Shown: piece by piece, positions 1 to 11,532 of the stretch | Position numbering within the stretch: the first letter of the stretch is position 1 | Layout: every line of letters starts with the position of its first letter | Origin: Pseudisothecium myosuroides | Taxonomy: Eukaryota > Streptophyta > Bryopsida > Hypnales > Lembophyllaceae | Assembly: GCA_951799445.1 (NCBI GenBank) | Contig: OX637290.1 | Location: forward strand, 31,738,987 to 31,802,986 | DNA length: 64,000 nucleotides | Reading direction: 5' to 3' | Notes under the pieces: model-generated | Seen by the model: only the letters and a program-made list of their open reading frames with translations | Told to the model about the DNA's origin: nothing | Database searches by the model: none | Program-made: the position numbers and the translations under genes

Positions 1-600
1 TTGATATAAGGTCCCCTACCTTCTGTTCATTGTAGAAAAGAGCCAAGAAAAAGAAATGTTACTTGCAAAAAGAGCTACATGAGAAGGAAATGCTTCCATT
101 TTGCAACTAGATAAGAATGAAAATTTTTATTTTTATTTTCTACAGATGAAATCATATGTCTACTAAGATTCATAAAAATTTTAAAGTTTTTGGGGACAAT
201 TTGAAATTACTGTGAATTTTTTAAGAAAAAAATGAAGAAAACTCATATCAAATAATATGCTTGAAAATTTTGAAATTTTCACTTTAGATGTATATTATAG
301 AATACAACATCGTGGTATAAATCAAAGTTATTATATCACTCTAAAATTAGAAAAATCAACAAACCATGATTATAGATCCAAAATTCATATTGCTATAAAA
401 TACTGAAATTTATGAATTTTTTAGAACTTTCAATTGGAGTAGAAACTAAACTTGATAAGCTTCATTTCATTAGTTGTAATCAAATTTAAAAAATATCATT
501 TTTTATGGCTAAAATTCACATCAAGAGTAAACAATAAAAGATGACCCAAATACACTACAAGGGTGATTTGTGGATTCAACATCTTCTTCTTTAGAAAAGG
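1..600 (+). repeat. E-family repeat copy (diverged), AT-rich
   Basis: This AT-rich stretch has no gene. From about 120 to 540 it aligns by eye with the 548-bp TTAA-flanked element at 21064-21611: both share in order a CATAAAAATTTT-type block, a GAATT(C/T)TTTAAG(A/G)AAAAA block, CTCATATCAAATA, a GTATATTAT block, a GTATAAATNNNGTTAT block and AAGCTTCATTT. No TTAA-plus-CCC end is recognisable here, so the copy is old or truncated. A third, inverted relative lies at about 40850-41423. Confidence 0.55.
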
Positions 601-717
601 CAATAATACCACAATGACGGAATTTGCAATACTGTTCATTGAAAGTATACTCAAGCAACTTTCAAAATAAATTTAGATGAAAAAACGTTTGTTTTTCCAT
701 CTTGCAAACTTAGGTGA

Positions 718-881
718 AGTCATCCAAAGACTTAGGTGGAGTCATCCAAAGACTCAGGTGAAGTCATCCAAAGATTTAGGTAGAGTCGTCCAAAGACTCA
801 AGTGAAGTCATCCAAAGACTCAGGTGAAGTCATCCAAAGACTCAGGTGAGGTCATCCAAAGACTTAGGTGAAGTCATCGGA
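718..881. repeat. 22-bp minisatellite, about 7.5 copies
   Basis: The unit AGTCATCCAAAGACTCAGGTGA repeats head to tail, with starts at 718, 740, 762, 784, 806, 828 and 850 and a broken copy at 872. Each unit differs by 0-4 bases from the consensus. Since 22 is not a multiple of 3 and no long frame crosses the array, it does not encode a repeat protein. It lies between an E-family repeat and an A-family MITE. Confidence 0.9.
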
Positions 882-917
882 AGGACATTTTTTTATTCTC
901 AACGGTTAATTCTTAAA

Positions 918-1137
918 TTAACGTCAGCAAGGATGTTTTGTATCTGATGGATGACAAAGAATCCTTCTAGTATGACAGAAGTGCAATTATTGATACTCGA
1001 AATTATATTGTGAAAAGGAGAAATCTTCTACCATAGTTTGACTTCCAATGAGTGTTATTGCAATTTTTTAAGCGAATGATTCACACGGTAATCAAAGGGA
1101 TGATTTCCATGGTCACCAGTCCGTCCTTCACGATTAA
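918..1137 (+). mobile_element. A-family TTAA MITE, copy A1 (old)
   Basis: This is a 220-bp non-coding element bounded by TTAA at 918-921 and 1134-1137. The interior shares with copies A2, A5 and A6 the blocks GATGGATGACA, GACAGAAGTGCAA, TTGTGAAAAGG, TTTGACTTCCAATGAGTG, GCGAATGATT and GGTCACC. The terminal CCCTTAAAGG repeats have drifted, so this is among the oldest copies. It has no coding capacity. Confidence 0.7.
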
Positions 1138-3834
1138 GTTCATATGCAAGTGTCTCCGAGGTCTAGATCAGCAAGGTAAGTTTCTTGATTCAACCGACGG
1201 TTCAATCCAGCCCCCTGTTCATCAGTCTTTTAGTTTTCATGGCGACGGAGTCCTTGATGACTACTACTTTTCCTCCATTCCACTCTTATTACTCTTTCGA
1301 ATTTCAGCACCGCTTATCGACATTCTTTGAGGAAGGAGGGCAATAGGTCCGCAGAACCTCAAAGAGATAAGCAGTTATTCTCACCGGATCAGAGCCATGC
1401 ATGACCCACCAATAAGAAAACCCTCCGTGAGGAAACACCCATACCGGAATGTTCCATCTCATCAAACTCCAGCTGACAAGAACATGGGTCTGTAGCATGG
1501 AAAGAGATTGGTCCACATACCGTTTGGCAGTTTGCACACGTGCAACGCTGTAGTCAAGCCTTCCACGTCATTTAGATGAAGCATCCGAGGAAGAGCATCA
1601 ACCAACTTGAATCCGTCACAAGAATTCATAGACAAGTGGAGTCGTGGGGGCCACTGATCTGTAAGCAAGACGTCTGGAATTTTTTAAGGACGGCCATTTG
1701 ATTAGCACTCCGTGATTTCTGCAACGTTCGCCGACTTTCGTGGCCAATTTCATTGGGAGACGTTCCAAGAGGCTCGGACACAGACGGAAGCACTTCGAGC
1801 ACAGAACCCTACGTTCCTCGTCTATCTGCACAGGCAACAAGCACTAGGGAGTAGGGAACAGAAGTGCTGAGAAACCGAAAGCTCCACCCGAGACTTGGCC
1901 TAAAAGGCATGAATCAGTCATCTCTAATAATAAGTCTCCAGCAGCCTTCCGTATCCTAGAGAATTTTTCCAGACAGCATGGTGAAAGGCATTTGATGCGT
2001 TCAAGGAAGTGAGATGTTGGGAATCCGGTTAGAAACTTAGAAATTAGGCTACCTCGATAGTGCAAGGACGGGATATACGTTCTAGTATGTTCGTGGCGGG
2101 CTACTTCAGGATACTTGAAAATGGTAACTGTAGAACGGATATGCCTCCAGAATCAATAGCATATAACTTGCTGGCCGGATAGCCGTGTCGTCCTGACTCC
2201 TGACTATAAGATTTAAAGGATCCACTTCACAGCAGATGATGGATTTCACTAAATCTCCAAGACAAATTACCCAGACGTCGTAGCTACACCAAATACCTTA
2301 CATCTGCTCATGAACAAGCAGGTAAGTTATGTACGTAATTTGTGCAGTATACACTGTAATTTGCAGTTACCTGGACAAAACCATTTGGCAGCCGAATCCG
2401 AAGCATAGTTAGAACTGTCAGATCTTGAAGAGGACGTTGGCCCAGGCGTGTAGACTTCTGCCGCTACCTGTTGGTGTGAAGCTCCCGTTAACTTAGTCGA
2501 GTCTTCTGATGACGAGCATTTATGAACAACACTCGTCAGTTCATAGAAAATGGATCCTGAGCCCTACGTCAGTCAGCCAAGGGAATTAATTTCTAAGAAC
2601 AGGAACTTGCTTAATTAATCCTTCTTTGCTGAGCTGTCGCAAGCACATTCGGCCAACACTTGTCCGGCCTGCACTATTCACTAATATCAGGGCCCGCTTT
2701 CATGCATCATTCTTATAATTAATTAATAAAATATCCCACATGCACAGTACTGCCCTTCACGTTTCTTCCCGGTGAGCCTCCTACACGAGTCGTAACGTAC
2801 TAAAAAGGGCCGCTACCTCGGTGCTCGACTTGACCAAATTCCCGGATGACCTGGCCCGCACTTCAGACTAAAGACGAAGTGACAGGTCAGCTCGATAGAT
2901 AGGCTTCTTGGTTCCTTGAACTCTTGAAGTCTCGAGACCCAGCGCAAAATCTTATGTTAAAACAACGCTGGACCCGAAGAGCGGCATCGATTCCTTCAGT
3001 CTGCAGAGAATACGTCGGGAGCGGGAGTGGTATCTGTGCCGTAGCTGCTGAGTCACAAAGGTCGAATTTTGCGACAGTTTAAGTCGTCGGGCTAAGTTAT
3101 AAGTTACAGAGTGTCAACTGAAATTCGAAATCATTCGAGAGTACGTGTGTCTGTGATCTTGTAGAAATTCGTTCGGAAGCTTACCTCTTCTGGATCTCTG
3201 TAATTGTGTAAGTTGATAGCGATTGACGAATTGCGTGTCGACTGGTAACTGATTTGACTAGAGGGTGGGTACACACTCCACTCAGAGAATCCTTGCGTTA
3301 AGTATCTTGTCCTGCAAGCAATTGATCGATCGCCCTCAATTGTAGTAAGAGTAGTCTTAGAAAGAAGCGAGTTTCAACCGTCGGTGATTTATGTTCTGTA
3401 GGGTTTAAGGTTTCAATTTATGAGCATGACTGGCAGGTTTCTTACAAATGAAGGTCTTTGTAGCTAGGGATTTGGCACTAATTAGTCTATGAAGTGATTT
3501 ACCAACTGTCTAGAACTAGAAAAGGAGTACAAGAGTTTGTGCCTTGTGATCAATCACCCAAGTGCCAAAACTTGTGAACTTGGGACTTGCTGTTGACTTG
3601 AGTTGGGGACGAGGAATTTGTTAATGGAGACTGACAATTTTGTTCCTTGAGATTGTGACTCAGCAGTGATTCAGTGGCCCTTCTGAGAACAATAGAAACG
3701 TTCATCATTCTTGCGTGTTGGTTGTCAACTTCTTGGCTACGTTCTTGTCTTTGGAAAAGGGGAGAATATTTTAGTCAGTTGGGTATGGCGAGAAGGAAAG
3801 CTTACGATTGACTGTCGCTGAGCTTTTGCAGGCA
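1138..3834. other. Intergenic DNA and sucrose synthase 5' flank
   Basis: I see no supportable gene here. The stretch has a more even base composition than the rest of the intergenic DNA, and short minus-strand frames between 1300 and 2065 break every 60-75 codons with no splice sites that join them; they could be the wreck of an old gene, but I cannot assign a family. The last few hundred bases should hold the promoter and 5' leader of sucrose synthase. An ATG at 3785 opens a frame of only eight codons and would be an upstream ORF if transcribed. Confidence 0.4.
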
Positions 3835-6800
3835 ATGGCGGAAGTACAGCGACCCGTGTTGCGGCGCTTAAACAGCATTCAGGAGCGAGTGCAGGTTGCC
3901 GTGCGAGAGCATCGGAACATAATCCTTGACCTTCTCTCCCGGTACCTTACCACTCCCATGGTCTGCATCAAACTTGCAAATTACTCCCTAGCCTCCAGTA
4001 CATTGACTCTGGTCATGGTCATCACCTTGTTAACTCAAGGGTACTCATTTGCTGTTGTCAATTGTTGGATCAATCTGACGATTTCTGTTCGCTCAAAATG
4101 TTGCAGATATGTCAAACAGGGGCGCACCATCCTTCAACCTCACCATCTCCTAGATGAGCTGAACAACATCACGGAAGCAGACAAAGCTACTGAGATAAAG
4201 GACAGTGCATTCGGACTTCTAATTGCCAATTGCCAGGTATTCACATTTTATTAGCTTAAGTTAGGGAAATGGCTACTCATGGAATGTTTGAATCTCGTGA
4301 AGAAAAGAGTCTTACGTTGGCTTTGCGATGCAGGAGGCTATGGTGTTGCCACCCTGGGTTGGTTTTGCGGTTCGTCCAAGGCCGGGAATTTGGGAGTACT
4401 TGCGCATCAACGTCGAGGAGCTGACTCTGGAGGAGCTCTCTGTTTCTGAGTATTTGGGGTTCAAAGAACAGCTTGCCAACAACACTGAGTGCGTCTCTCA
4501 TGCTTTTTCAGTTTCTTCTTTTCATGATCCCCTGCATTTGAGAAATGCAATTGAAACGGGTGGCGCTGACAAATCAAAGCTCTGCGCAGAGATCCTGATC
4601 CATTTGTGCTGGAGCTGGACTTTGCGCCTTTCAATGCCAACCTTCCTCACATGACAAGGCCTTCGTCGATTGGCCACGGAGTCCAATTCTTGAATCGGCA
4701 CTTGTCTTCCAAACTGTTTCAATCCGCTGATAGCATGGAACCATTGTTCCAGTTTCTTCGCATGCACACGTATCGTGGACAGGTACAGTGATAATCATCG
4801 GACTTCTAAGTTCCAAGGCTCAACTATTTCTCTTCGAAATGTTGGATGCAGATGGCATGGCCTCCTCAATTTTGGATACTAGGGTTTGTTGCATTGTTGT
4901 GTTGATGCGCCTGCAATTACAAGTCTTTCTCATTTTTTGAACTTGGACATGTGGATGCAGACCTTGATGCTGAACGACCGAATTACAAGCTTAAAAAGGC
5001 TTCGTCCACAATTGGTCAAAGCGGAGGAAGCTCTAAGCCGTCTCCCAGAGACCACTCCATTTGCTGATTTCGCACACAAGTACGTGATTCGGTCATTCAA
5101 CTGTCGGTGCTTGTAGTTCTCCTTTTTGTAATTCGACACTGTTAAATCCACTAGTCTCGTGACAAGATTTCAAGTACTGATGAACAGTTCAAATTATATG
5201 ATTTTTAATGTAGGTTGCAAGAGCTAGGGCTGGAAAAAGGATGGGGAAATACCGCAGGTCGTGTTCTGGAGACGGTCAAAATGCTGGAAGATCTACTCCA
5301 GGCTCCTGACCCAGATACCTTAGAGAAGTTCCTTGCCCGCATTCCTATGGTCTTCAGTGTGGTGATTGTTACACCCCACGGGTACTTCGGTCAAGAAGGC
5401 GTTCTCGGATTGCCAGACACTGGTGGTCAGGTATACATACACCTCGTCATTTTGCGTTGCTCATTTCAAACAGCACAAAAATGTCCACCACGACCCTGGC
5501 CTGAACCTTGGAGATCATTGGGTGTTTTGCATAGGTGGTTTACATTTTGGACCAAGTGAGAGCTCTGGAGAACGAGATGCTGGAGAATTTGCAGCTGCAA
5601 GGGCTGGAGTTCATTCCGAAGATCGTCATTGTAAGACATGCTATCCGAATTGTTGCCGCAGTTTATATTCAAAAGTTTTTTGTTGGATACAGTATCAAAT
5701 TTCAATCGAAAAGCTGATTGAATTGGCGCTCTGACTGGCATTTGGCAGCTGACACGTCTCATCCCCAACGCTATTGGAACTACCTGCAACCAACGAATTG
5801 AAAAGGTTACAGGCAGTCGGTTCTCGCACATTTTACGTATCCCTTTCCGTCACGAAGGCAAAATATTGAAGAACTGGATTTCACGGTTCGATGTTTACCC
5901 CTATTTGGAAACATACGCACAGGTCAGAACAACTCTCTTCAACTCTCAAATTCTCTCTACATTTACAAACATTAGTAGAGTACCCAGCCCCAGAGATATT
6001 GTATGGAAACCTAGCCACATTAGAATTGACAGGTTTAATGTTAAAAACTACCGTAAATGGCATTACAATTGGTTTATCGCAGCTAGATTTCCTGAAAGAG
6101 GGACATTATCACCAATCTTGTCGTGCCCAAACTCCTACCCAGAGTTAATAGTCGGTAATTTAATGCAAATGAACTTGATCTCTCTGTACGCAGGAGGCAG
6201 CCAGTGAGGTTTGTGCGGATCTGTCAGGTCCACCTGACTTGATTATTGGCAACTACAGCGACGGCAATCTGGTGGCCTCATTACTATGTCAACACCTTGG
6301 TGTAACGCAGGTTAGCACTTGCTTGGATTTGACTTCCAATTCACTCAATCGATCAATCTTTGTCATAAAGCATTCTCCAGAATTTGACCAATTGCGTCAC
6401 TCTTGCAGTGCACTATTGCCCACGCACTGGAGAAGACGAAGTATCCGGACTCGGATATCTACTGGAAGAATTACGACGAGAAGTACCACTTCTCATGCCA
6501 ATTCACTGCTGACCTCATCGCCATGAATCACGCCGACTTCATTATCACCAGCACATATCAAGAGATTGCTGGTAGTGCGAAAACTGTTGGACAATACGAG
6601 AGCCACCAGCATTTCACTTTACCTGGCCAGTACCGAGTCGTGAATGGCATCGACGTCTTCGATCCCAAGTTCAACATTGTCTCGCCAGGAGCTGACATGA
6701 ATGTCTACTATCCCTTCACAGACAAGGAGCAGCGCTTGACAAAGCTGCATCCCACCATCGAGGATCTTCTCTTTGGCACTTCCCAGACAGATGAGCACAT

Positions 6801-8257
6801 GTTAGATCCACAGCCCTAATCAAATGTCTTTCATAACAGTCTTGTTATCATGCGTTATCATGCGATTACTAACATCGGATATGCATGTCATACAGTGGCG
6901 TCATTAAAAAGGACAAGCCCATTCTCTTCACAATGGCGCGGTTGGACAGAGTGAAGAACCTCACTGGCCTGGTGGAGCTCTACGGGAAGAACAAGAAACT
7001 CCAAGAATTGACGAACCTAGTGATTGTCGGAGGTGAAATTGACCCTGCAAAGTCGAAAGACCGGGAAGAAGTGAAAGAGATAGCGATAATGCACAAGGCA
7101 ATCAAGGACTACAATTTGCACAACCACTTCAGATGGATCCGATCGCAGACCAACCGAATTCAGAATGGGGAGCTCTACCGCTACATCGCCGATGCGGGCG
7201 GTGTCTTTGTGCAACCTGCGCTTTACGAGGGGTTTGGGCTCACAGTCGTGGAAGCTATGACATGCGGACTTCCTACATTCGCAACCGTGCACGGCGGTCC
7301 TGCGGAGATCATCCAAAATGGCATTTCAGGGTTTCACATCGATCCGTACCATCCTGACAGTGTGTCTGAGGTGCTTGTGACTTTCTTCGAGAGAGTCAAA
7401 GCGGACCGTACGGTTTGGACTAAAATCTCTGAGGCTGCTCTGAAACGCATTTACGCTAGGTAAGCACGCGCGGCGCTCCACGTCCAGCACTAAAACTTCG
7501 AGGCTAATTTTCTTGTGCGTGGAATAAATTGGTAAAATCTCAAGCATATTATGTTCTCTGACGCTAATTGTGACACCGGTTGAATGCAGCTTCACCTGGA
7601 AACTCTACGCTGAACGGCTGATGACACTCACTCGTGTTTACGGTTTCTGGAAGTACGTTTCCGATCTGGACAGACGCGAATCTCGACGTTACTTGGAGAT
7701 GTTCTACACCCTCAAGTTCCGCGAACTGGTATGCAAGTCAGCCTTACCGGAAAACGAAGCATTTGGTTTAATTTCATTCTTAAATTGCGTCTCTTATTGC
7801 CTTGAGCTGCGTTTTTCTCGATTTTTAAATAAAGACTCAGCTTTGACTGCGTTTTCTCCGATTCTGTTAAAATGCTCGGTTCATAAACTTAGACTGCGGT
7901 TATTTCTATAATTTTCATAGACTAATTTCTTAAGCGGTAAGACTGAAAAATTGTCAAAAAAATGATCCAATAATTACTAAACCAGAAATCTGAGAAGAGA
8001 CTAGGACGGTTTCGTTCCGCTTTCCAGCAACCTTGATCATGCAAGTTCACACCCACATCACTAAATAAAGCAATCAGCTGGTTTGGACATGATTTTCATC
8101 TGTTCTAATTTCTTCCACCATGCGGCAATCTGAGTAGGTCAAGACAGTACCTCTATCCAAAGACGACGAAGGTCCCGAAGAGCAGACGGAGAAGAAGGCG
8201 CACCACCAAGATGCCACCATTGTTGGACATCCAATTCCGGCAGCGAAAAGTTTTTAG
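3835..8257 (+). CDS. SUS: Sucrose synthase, 13 coding exons, intact
   Basis: The enzyme catalyses the reversible reaction sucrose + UDP = UDP-glucose + fructose in the cytosol. The exons I could join in frame with GT-AG borders are 3835-3941, 4107-4236, 4334-4488, 4590-4782, 4961-5079, 5214-5430, 5535-5630, 5749-5922, 6194-6310, 6409-6800, 6896-7459, 7590-7728 and 8138-8257, giving 840 residues, the usual length for the family. Visible landmarks are the N-terminal kinase site RRLNS (Ser14), a PDTGGQ loop near residues 302-307, RLDRVKN at 582-588 (UDP-binding Arg and Lys) and the GT4 E-x7-E motif at Glu678/Glu686. The start is the ATG at 3835, in frame with the conserved N-terminus. The last exon adds a charged, poorly conserved tail of about 39 residues. 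The E-x7-E motif reads [10 protein letters not shown] where most plant enzymes I recall have YEAFGLTVVE. No break was seen. Confidence 0.96.
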
Positions 8258-8674
8258 AATAGCAAAGCAATCTTCAGACGGCGTGTGAAAACAATAAGAA
8301 GATTGCAAGACGACGGTCAGCGGCACTGGGAACAGGGTGTTATGATTTGTAGGGGTCTTGTATTGTACATACGGCATCCGGTACTAGAATGGGATTCGGT
8401 ACAATTGCTTCGAACGGCATTGCAATAATGCAATTGATACTTCACCATTTTTCAGATTTTGTATAGATTTGAACCAACTCTTGGGTTCAAACATTTTCTT
8501 GGAAGTGTTCTTCAGAAATTTATAACACGACGTTGGCATCGCGTGTAAATCGATTGATGTAGGTCGGAGATGAAAGTGGATTACATGAATTGAATTGTTC
8601 AAAGCAGAGAATGTATGTTTTAATATATGTGTGACATCTGCAGTAGAACTTCTAATAACAGCACTCTCTAGAGT

Positions 8675-8680
8675 AATAAA
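8675..8680 (+). terminator. Candidate sucrose synthase poly(A) signal
   Basis: AATAAA lies about 420 bases after the sucrose synthase stop codon, just before the 2.6-kb TIR element at 8700. It is the only canonical hexamer I noticed between the stop codon and that element. Plant poly(A) signals are loose, so the real cleavage site may be earlier. Confidence 0.3.
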
Positions 8681-8950
8681 CCTCTCTAAAGCAATCATCG
8701 GGAAAAAGCCCCCCCCCGGCTGCAGTACTGTTTCAGTCGTCACGCAGTATCACATCTCAAATAACAAGGCACCTTGAAATAATGATATTTTGATATTAAA
8801 ACAAGTGATTGGTTGCAATCATAGTGTGCATTACTATTTCAAGGTTGAAAGATTATTGTTTCAATGACAAGTTTGATCAATATTGACATGACATTGTTTC
8901 AATGTTGAAGCAAAGTAATTTGTTAAAGTATCATTTATATATTGATTTAA

Positions 8951-9168
8951 TGTATAATTTAGTAGTATTAGTTTAATGTTGTTTCAAGTAGCACTAGTTC
9001 AATACAACTTTAACATTTAAACAATGTATAATTTAGTAGTATTAGTTTAATGTTGTTTCAAGTAGCACTAGTTCAATACAACTTTAACATTTAAACAATG
9101 TATAATTTAGTAGTATTAGTTTAATGTTGTTTCAAGTAGCACGAGTTCAATACAACTTTAACATTCAA
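8951..9168. repeat. 74-bp tandem repeat, three copies
   Basis: Units start at 8951, 9025 and 9099. Each begins TGTATAATTTAGTAGTATTA and contains TTTCAAGTAGCAC(T/G)AG. The first two are almost identical and the third drifts at its end into short ATTCAAAATTGATG words. The array is inside the 2.6-kb TIR element. Confidence 0.9.
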
Positions 9169-9559
9169 AATTCAAAATTGATGCAATGTGGATGCAAAAT
9201 TGATGCAATGTTGATGGAATGTTGATACCAAAAACATTCAAAATTCAAAAGCCAATGATTGAAAAAATTGATATATAAAGTAAACTCAACTTGCAACATT
9301 TAATAGCGTAAGCCATTTACTCCATAAATCTTGTAAACTATGGATGGAATCATATATCAATTGTATCCTCATATAATCATATGCACATTCAACTGTTGAG
9401 AGGCCTCAGGCAATGGCGGTTACCTTGCTAAGTTATTGCCAAAGAAACCAAAGCCACTAAACTAGAATATATAGCAAAAAGAATATCCTGCCTGAAAGTA
9501 GCTGTGTGATCAACAAACAATGACAGTAGCAAAAAAAGTATATAAAACTTAGATATGAT

Positions 9560-9952
9560 CTAAGTATAGGCAGACTGAGTTGTATGTACGAGTGGTATCT
9601 CTGATTTTGTGATTCTGGATCCAAAATGTGAACATGTCCTCATCCTGCAACAAACAAATGACTTATCCTCGTCAAACATGGTAATGGACCAAAATTGCTG
9701 GGTTTCAAAATAATCATAGACTGAAGTTCTGGGGACTGACTGTTGGGCTTCGATGAGGGGAGTGGAATCTTGTGGGAAAATGTTTATCGACTTACCTATG
9801 CAAAAATGTTCCTCGACTTGGAGTTGAAAATTCAGGAACAACTGCCTTGAATAATATCCACAGCGGCATTGGCATAGGGTCCTGTCCACAAAATGCTGCA
9901 ACATGTCTTGGGCTTGTAGTCTTCCAAACTTTACATCTGCATATTTCTTCAA
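9560..9952 (-). CDS. Unidentified ORF in TIR element (130 aa)
   Basis: I do not recognise this frame. It encodes a 130-residue Cys- and aromatic-rich peptide with a CxCxCGYY cluster near residues 27-33 and an FVCCRMRTC stretch near 99-107. It lies inside the 2.6-kb TIR element on the minus strand, downstream of a second short minus-strand frame (10348-10554). It may be a leftover exon of the element's own protein or a captured host fragment. The sequence is not low-complexity, which slightly favours a coding past. No catalytic motif of a transposase is visible. Confidence 0.3.
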   Translation of the reverse strand: MKKYADVKFGRLQAQDMLQHFVDRTLCQCRCGYYSRQLFLNFQLQVEEHFCIGKSINIFPQDSTPLIEAQQSVPRTSVYDYFETQQFWSITMFDEDKSFVCCRMRTCSHFGSRITKSEIPLVHTTQSAYT

Positions 9953-10347
9953 TTTCAGTGATCAATCAACAATATATGTCAATGAATGCACAAAGATTGA
10001 CAAACATGAAAAGTTCTCCAGCAACACTGAGAAAAAATGAGAAAAATGCAAGTGGGAGTTTTAAGCACCTTGACAAACACCTTGTGGTCTCTGCCTTCCA
10101 AGACTTACGCTTTCTCCTACCTCTCAATGCCCAACTGTTGTACCTAACACATCAAGCGCTCTGCACAAGGCCCTCAAAAGGACGATGGGATGGCTTTCAA
10201 GATTAGTAAGTACAATACACTGTGGACTTTAGAAAGCTCAAGATTTTCCAATTTTCAGAATGCTCCAATTTATTAAATCTTTGACTTGAATTGCAAATGT
10301 CCCTAAATCTTCACTATTTGTGCCCTCTTCAGTTTGGAGGCTCAATG

Positions 10348-10554
10348 CTAGAATGCTAGCTCATCAGATTCAATGTGAATCTCTCTATGAATGTCAGGAG
10401 TGTCAGGAACATGGTCCATGTTGTCAAAATCATCATTTTGAATGATGATAATTCGTTGCATATGTGGGCAAGTTGTGTATAAACGTGCCTCCGCTGCCTT
10501 CATCATATTCACCTCCTTATCCATGTCCAATGGATTAAGTCGCTTTCCTAGCAT
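10348..10554 (-). CDS. Unidentified short ORF in TIR element (68 aa)
   Basis: This is a 68-residue minus-strand frame with an acidic C-terminal half (DDFDNMDHVPDTPD). The family is unknown. It precedes the 130-aa minus-strand frame at 9560-9952, and the two could be exons of one degraded element gene, but I found no convincing splice pair. It could also be chance. Confidence 0.2.
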   Translation of the reverse strand: MLGKRLNPLDMDKEVNMMKAAEARLYTTCPHMQRIIIIQNDDFDNMDHVPDTPDIHREIHIESDELAF

Positions 10555-10680
10555 GGCAGACTCAAGCTACATGCACAAACATTTTACACAAATAAGTATG
10601 GAAAATTATTGAGAGCAGTGCATGTTGTCCCACATTTTGGACAAAGTGGCCACTTTTTTGTAAACAAGTGGAAATTTTAG

Positions 10681-10900
10681 TTGAATCAATGTTGATAGAA
10701 GTAGAAATTGAAATCATGTTGACACAATGCACATTGAAACAATGACCATTTTCTATCTAGATGTTGAATCAATGTTGATAGAAGTAGAAATTGAAATTAT
10801 GTTGACACAATGCACATTGAAACAATGACCATTTTCTATCTAGATGTTGAATCAATGTTGATGAAAGGGAAGTTGAAGTATTGTTGACACATTGCACATT
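10681..10900. repeat. 83-bp tandem repeat, about 2.5 copies
   Basis: Units start at 10681, 10764 and 10847 and begin TTGAATCAATGTTGAT. The first two differ at about one position and the third decays after some 50 bases. This is the second array inside the 2.6-kb TIR element. Words such as ACATTGAAACAATG are near-palindromic. Confidence 0.85.
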
Positions 10901-11167
10901 GCAACAATAATGCATCAACATTTCCTTAATATGCATTGATAACAATCACTTTTTCAATACTTTTGTAATGCCATTTTAATCTAATTTGAAACAATTAGTT
11001 AATTCAAAATTACCAAAGTATTTATTGTTGCAATACTATATTGAAACAATGTTAATAGAGCAATAAAACAACATTAGAACAACACTATTTCAATTGGACA
11101 ATTTTTTTAACATTGAAACAATGTCAAAACAATGAGGGGGTTAATTTGTGATGTACCAAAAACATAC

Positions 11168-11262
11168 TATTGCAGTACTGCAAGCAATACTGCAACAATA
11201 CTTGTCAGGATCCCTAATTGAAAGAGTATTGTTGCAGTACTGCAATAATATGTTTTTTGTAT
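11168..11262. repeat. Hairpin of GCAGTACTGCAA words
   Basis: The 19-base left arm GCAATACTGCAACAATACT pairs, with one mismatch, with a right arm that includes AGTATTGTTGCAGTACTGC. A loop of about 20 bases holds GGATCC. The arm word TTGCAGTACTGCAA is itself a palindrome and occurs on both sides. It sits just inside the right end of the 2.6-kb TIR element and may be a subterminal protein-binding repeat. Confidence 0.6.
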
Positions 11263-11532
11263 TATACTGCGTAGCGACTGAAATAGTACTGAAGCAATAG
11301 GGGGATACTTTCCTGAAGATGTGACAGACTCGTCTTGGACAAAGTCGCATACAAACGTCATGAATGTAAATCAACCTCCCTAATGCCCAAGAAGCAAAAA
11401 AATGGGCCTTTTGATGAAGTTTAACATCTCTAGGAGATAGAAAACAACAATTTTTTGGTGAGATCTTTTGCAAGAAGGTGGTGTTAGAAATTCTTTTTTT
11501 GCAATATTGTTTCCTTTTACATAGGGAGATGT

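Larger units (their letters stand above)
8700..11313. mobile_element. 2.6-kb TIR element, family unknown
   Basis: The ends at about 8700-8751 and 11262-11313 are inverted copies of each other: a C-run, then CAGTACT(G/A)TTTCAGTCG, then ACGCAGTAT on the left, read on the opposite strand at the right end. About 27 of 31 core bases match. I could not define a clear target-site duplication. Inside are two minisatellites, many dispersed TTGAAACAATG-like words, a hairpin next to the right end and two minus-strand ORFs that I cannot identify. It looks like a decayed or non-autonomous DNA transposon that landed directly downstream of the sucrose synthase gene. Confidence 0.6.

Noticed and set aside
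718..881. CRISPR-like array
   Set aside because: Repeats are directly contiguous with no unique spacers and the genome is clearly a plant's; it is a minisatellite.
1300..2065. Overlapping minus-strand frames that faintly resemble parts of an NB-LRR or LRR protein
   Set aside because: Each frame is only 68-77 codons, no diagnostic P-loop, GLPLA or LRR pattern is present, and no splice sites join them; similarity was too weak to name.
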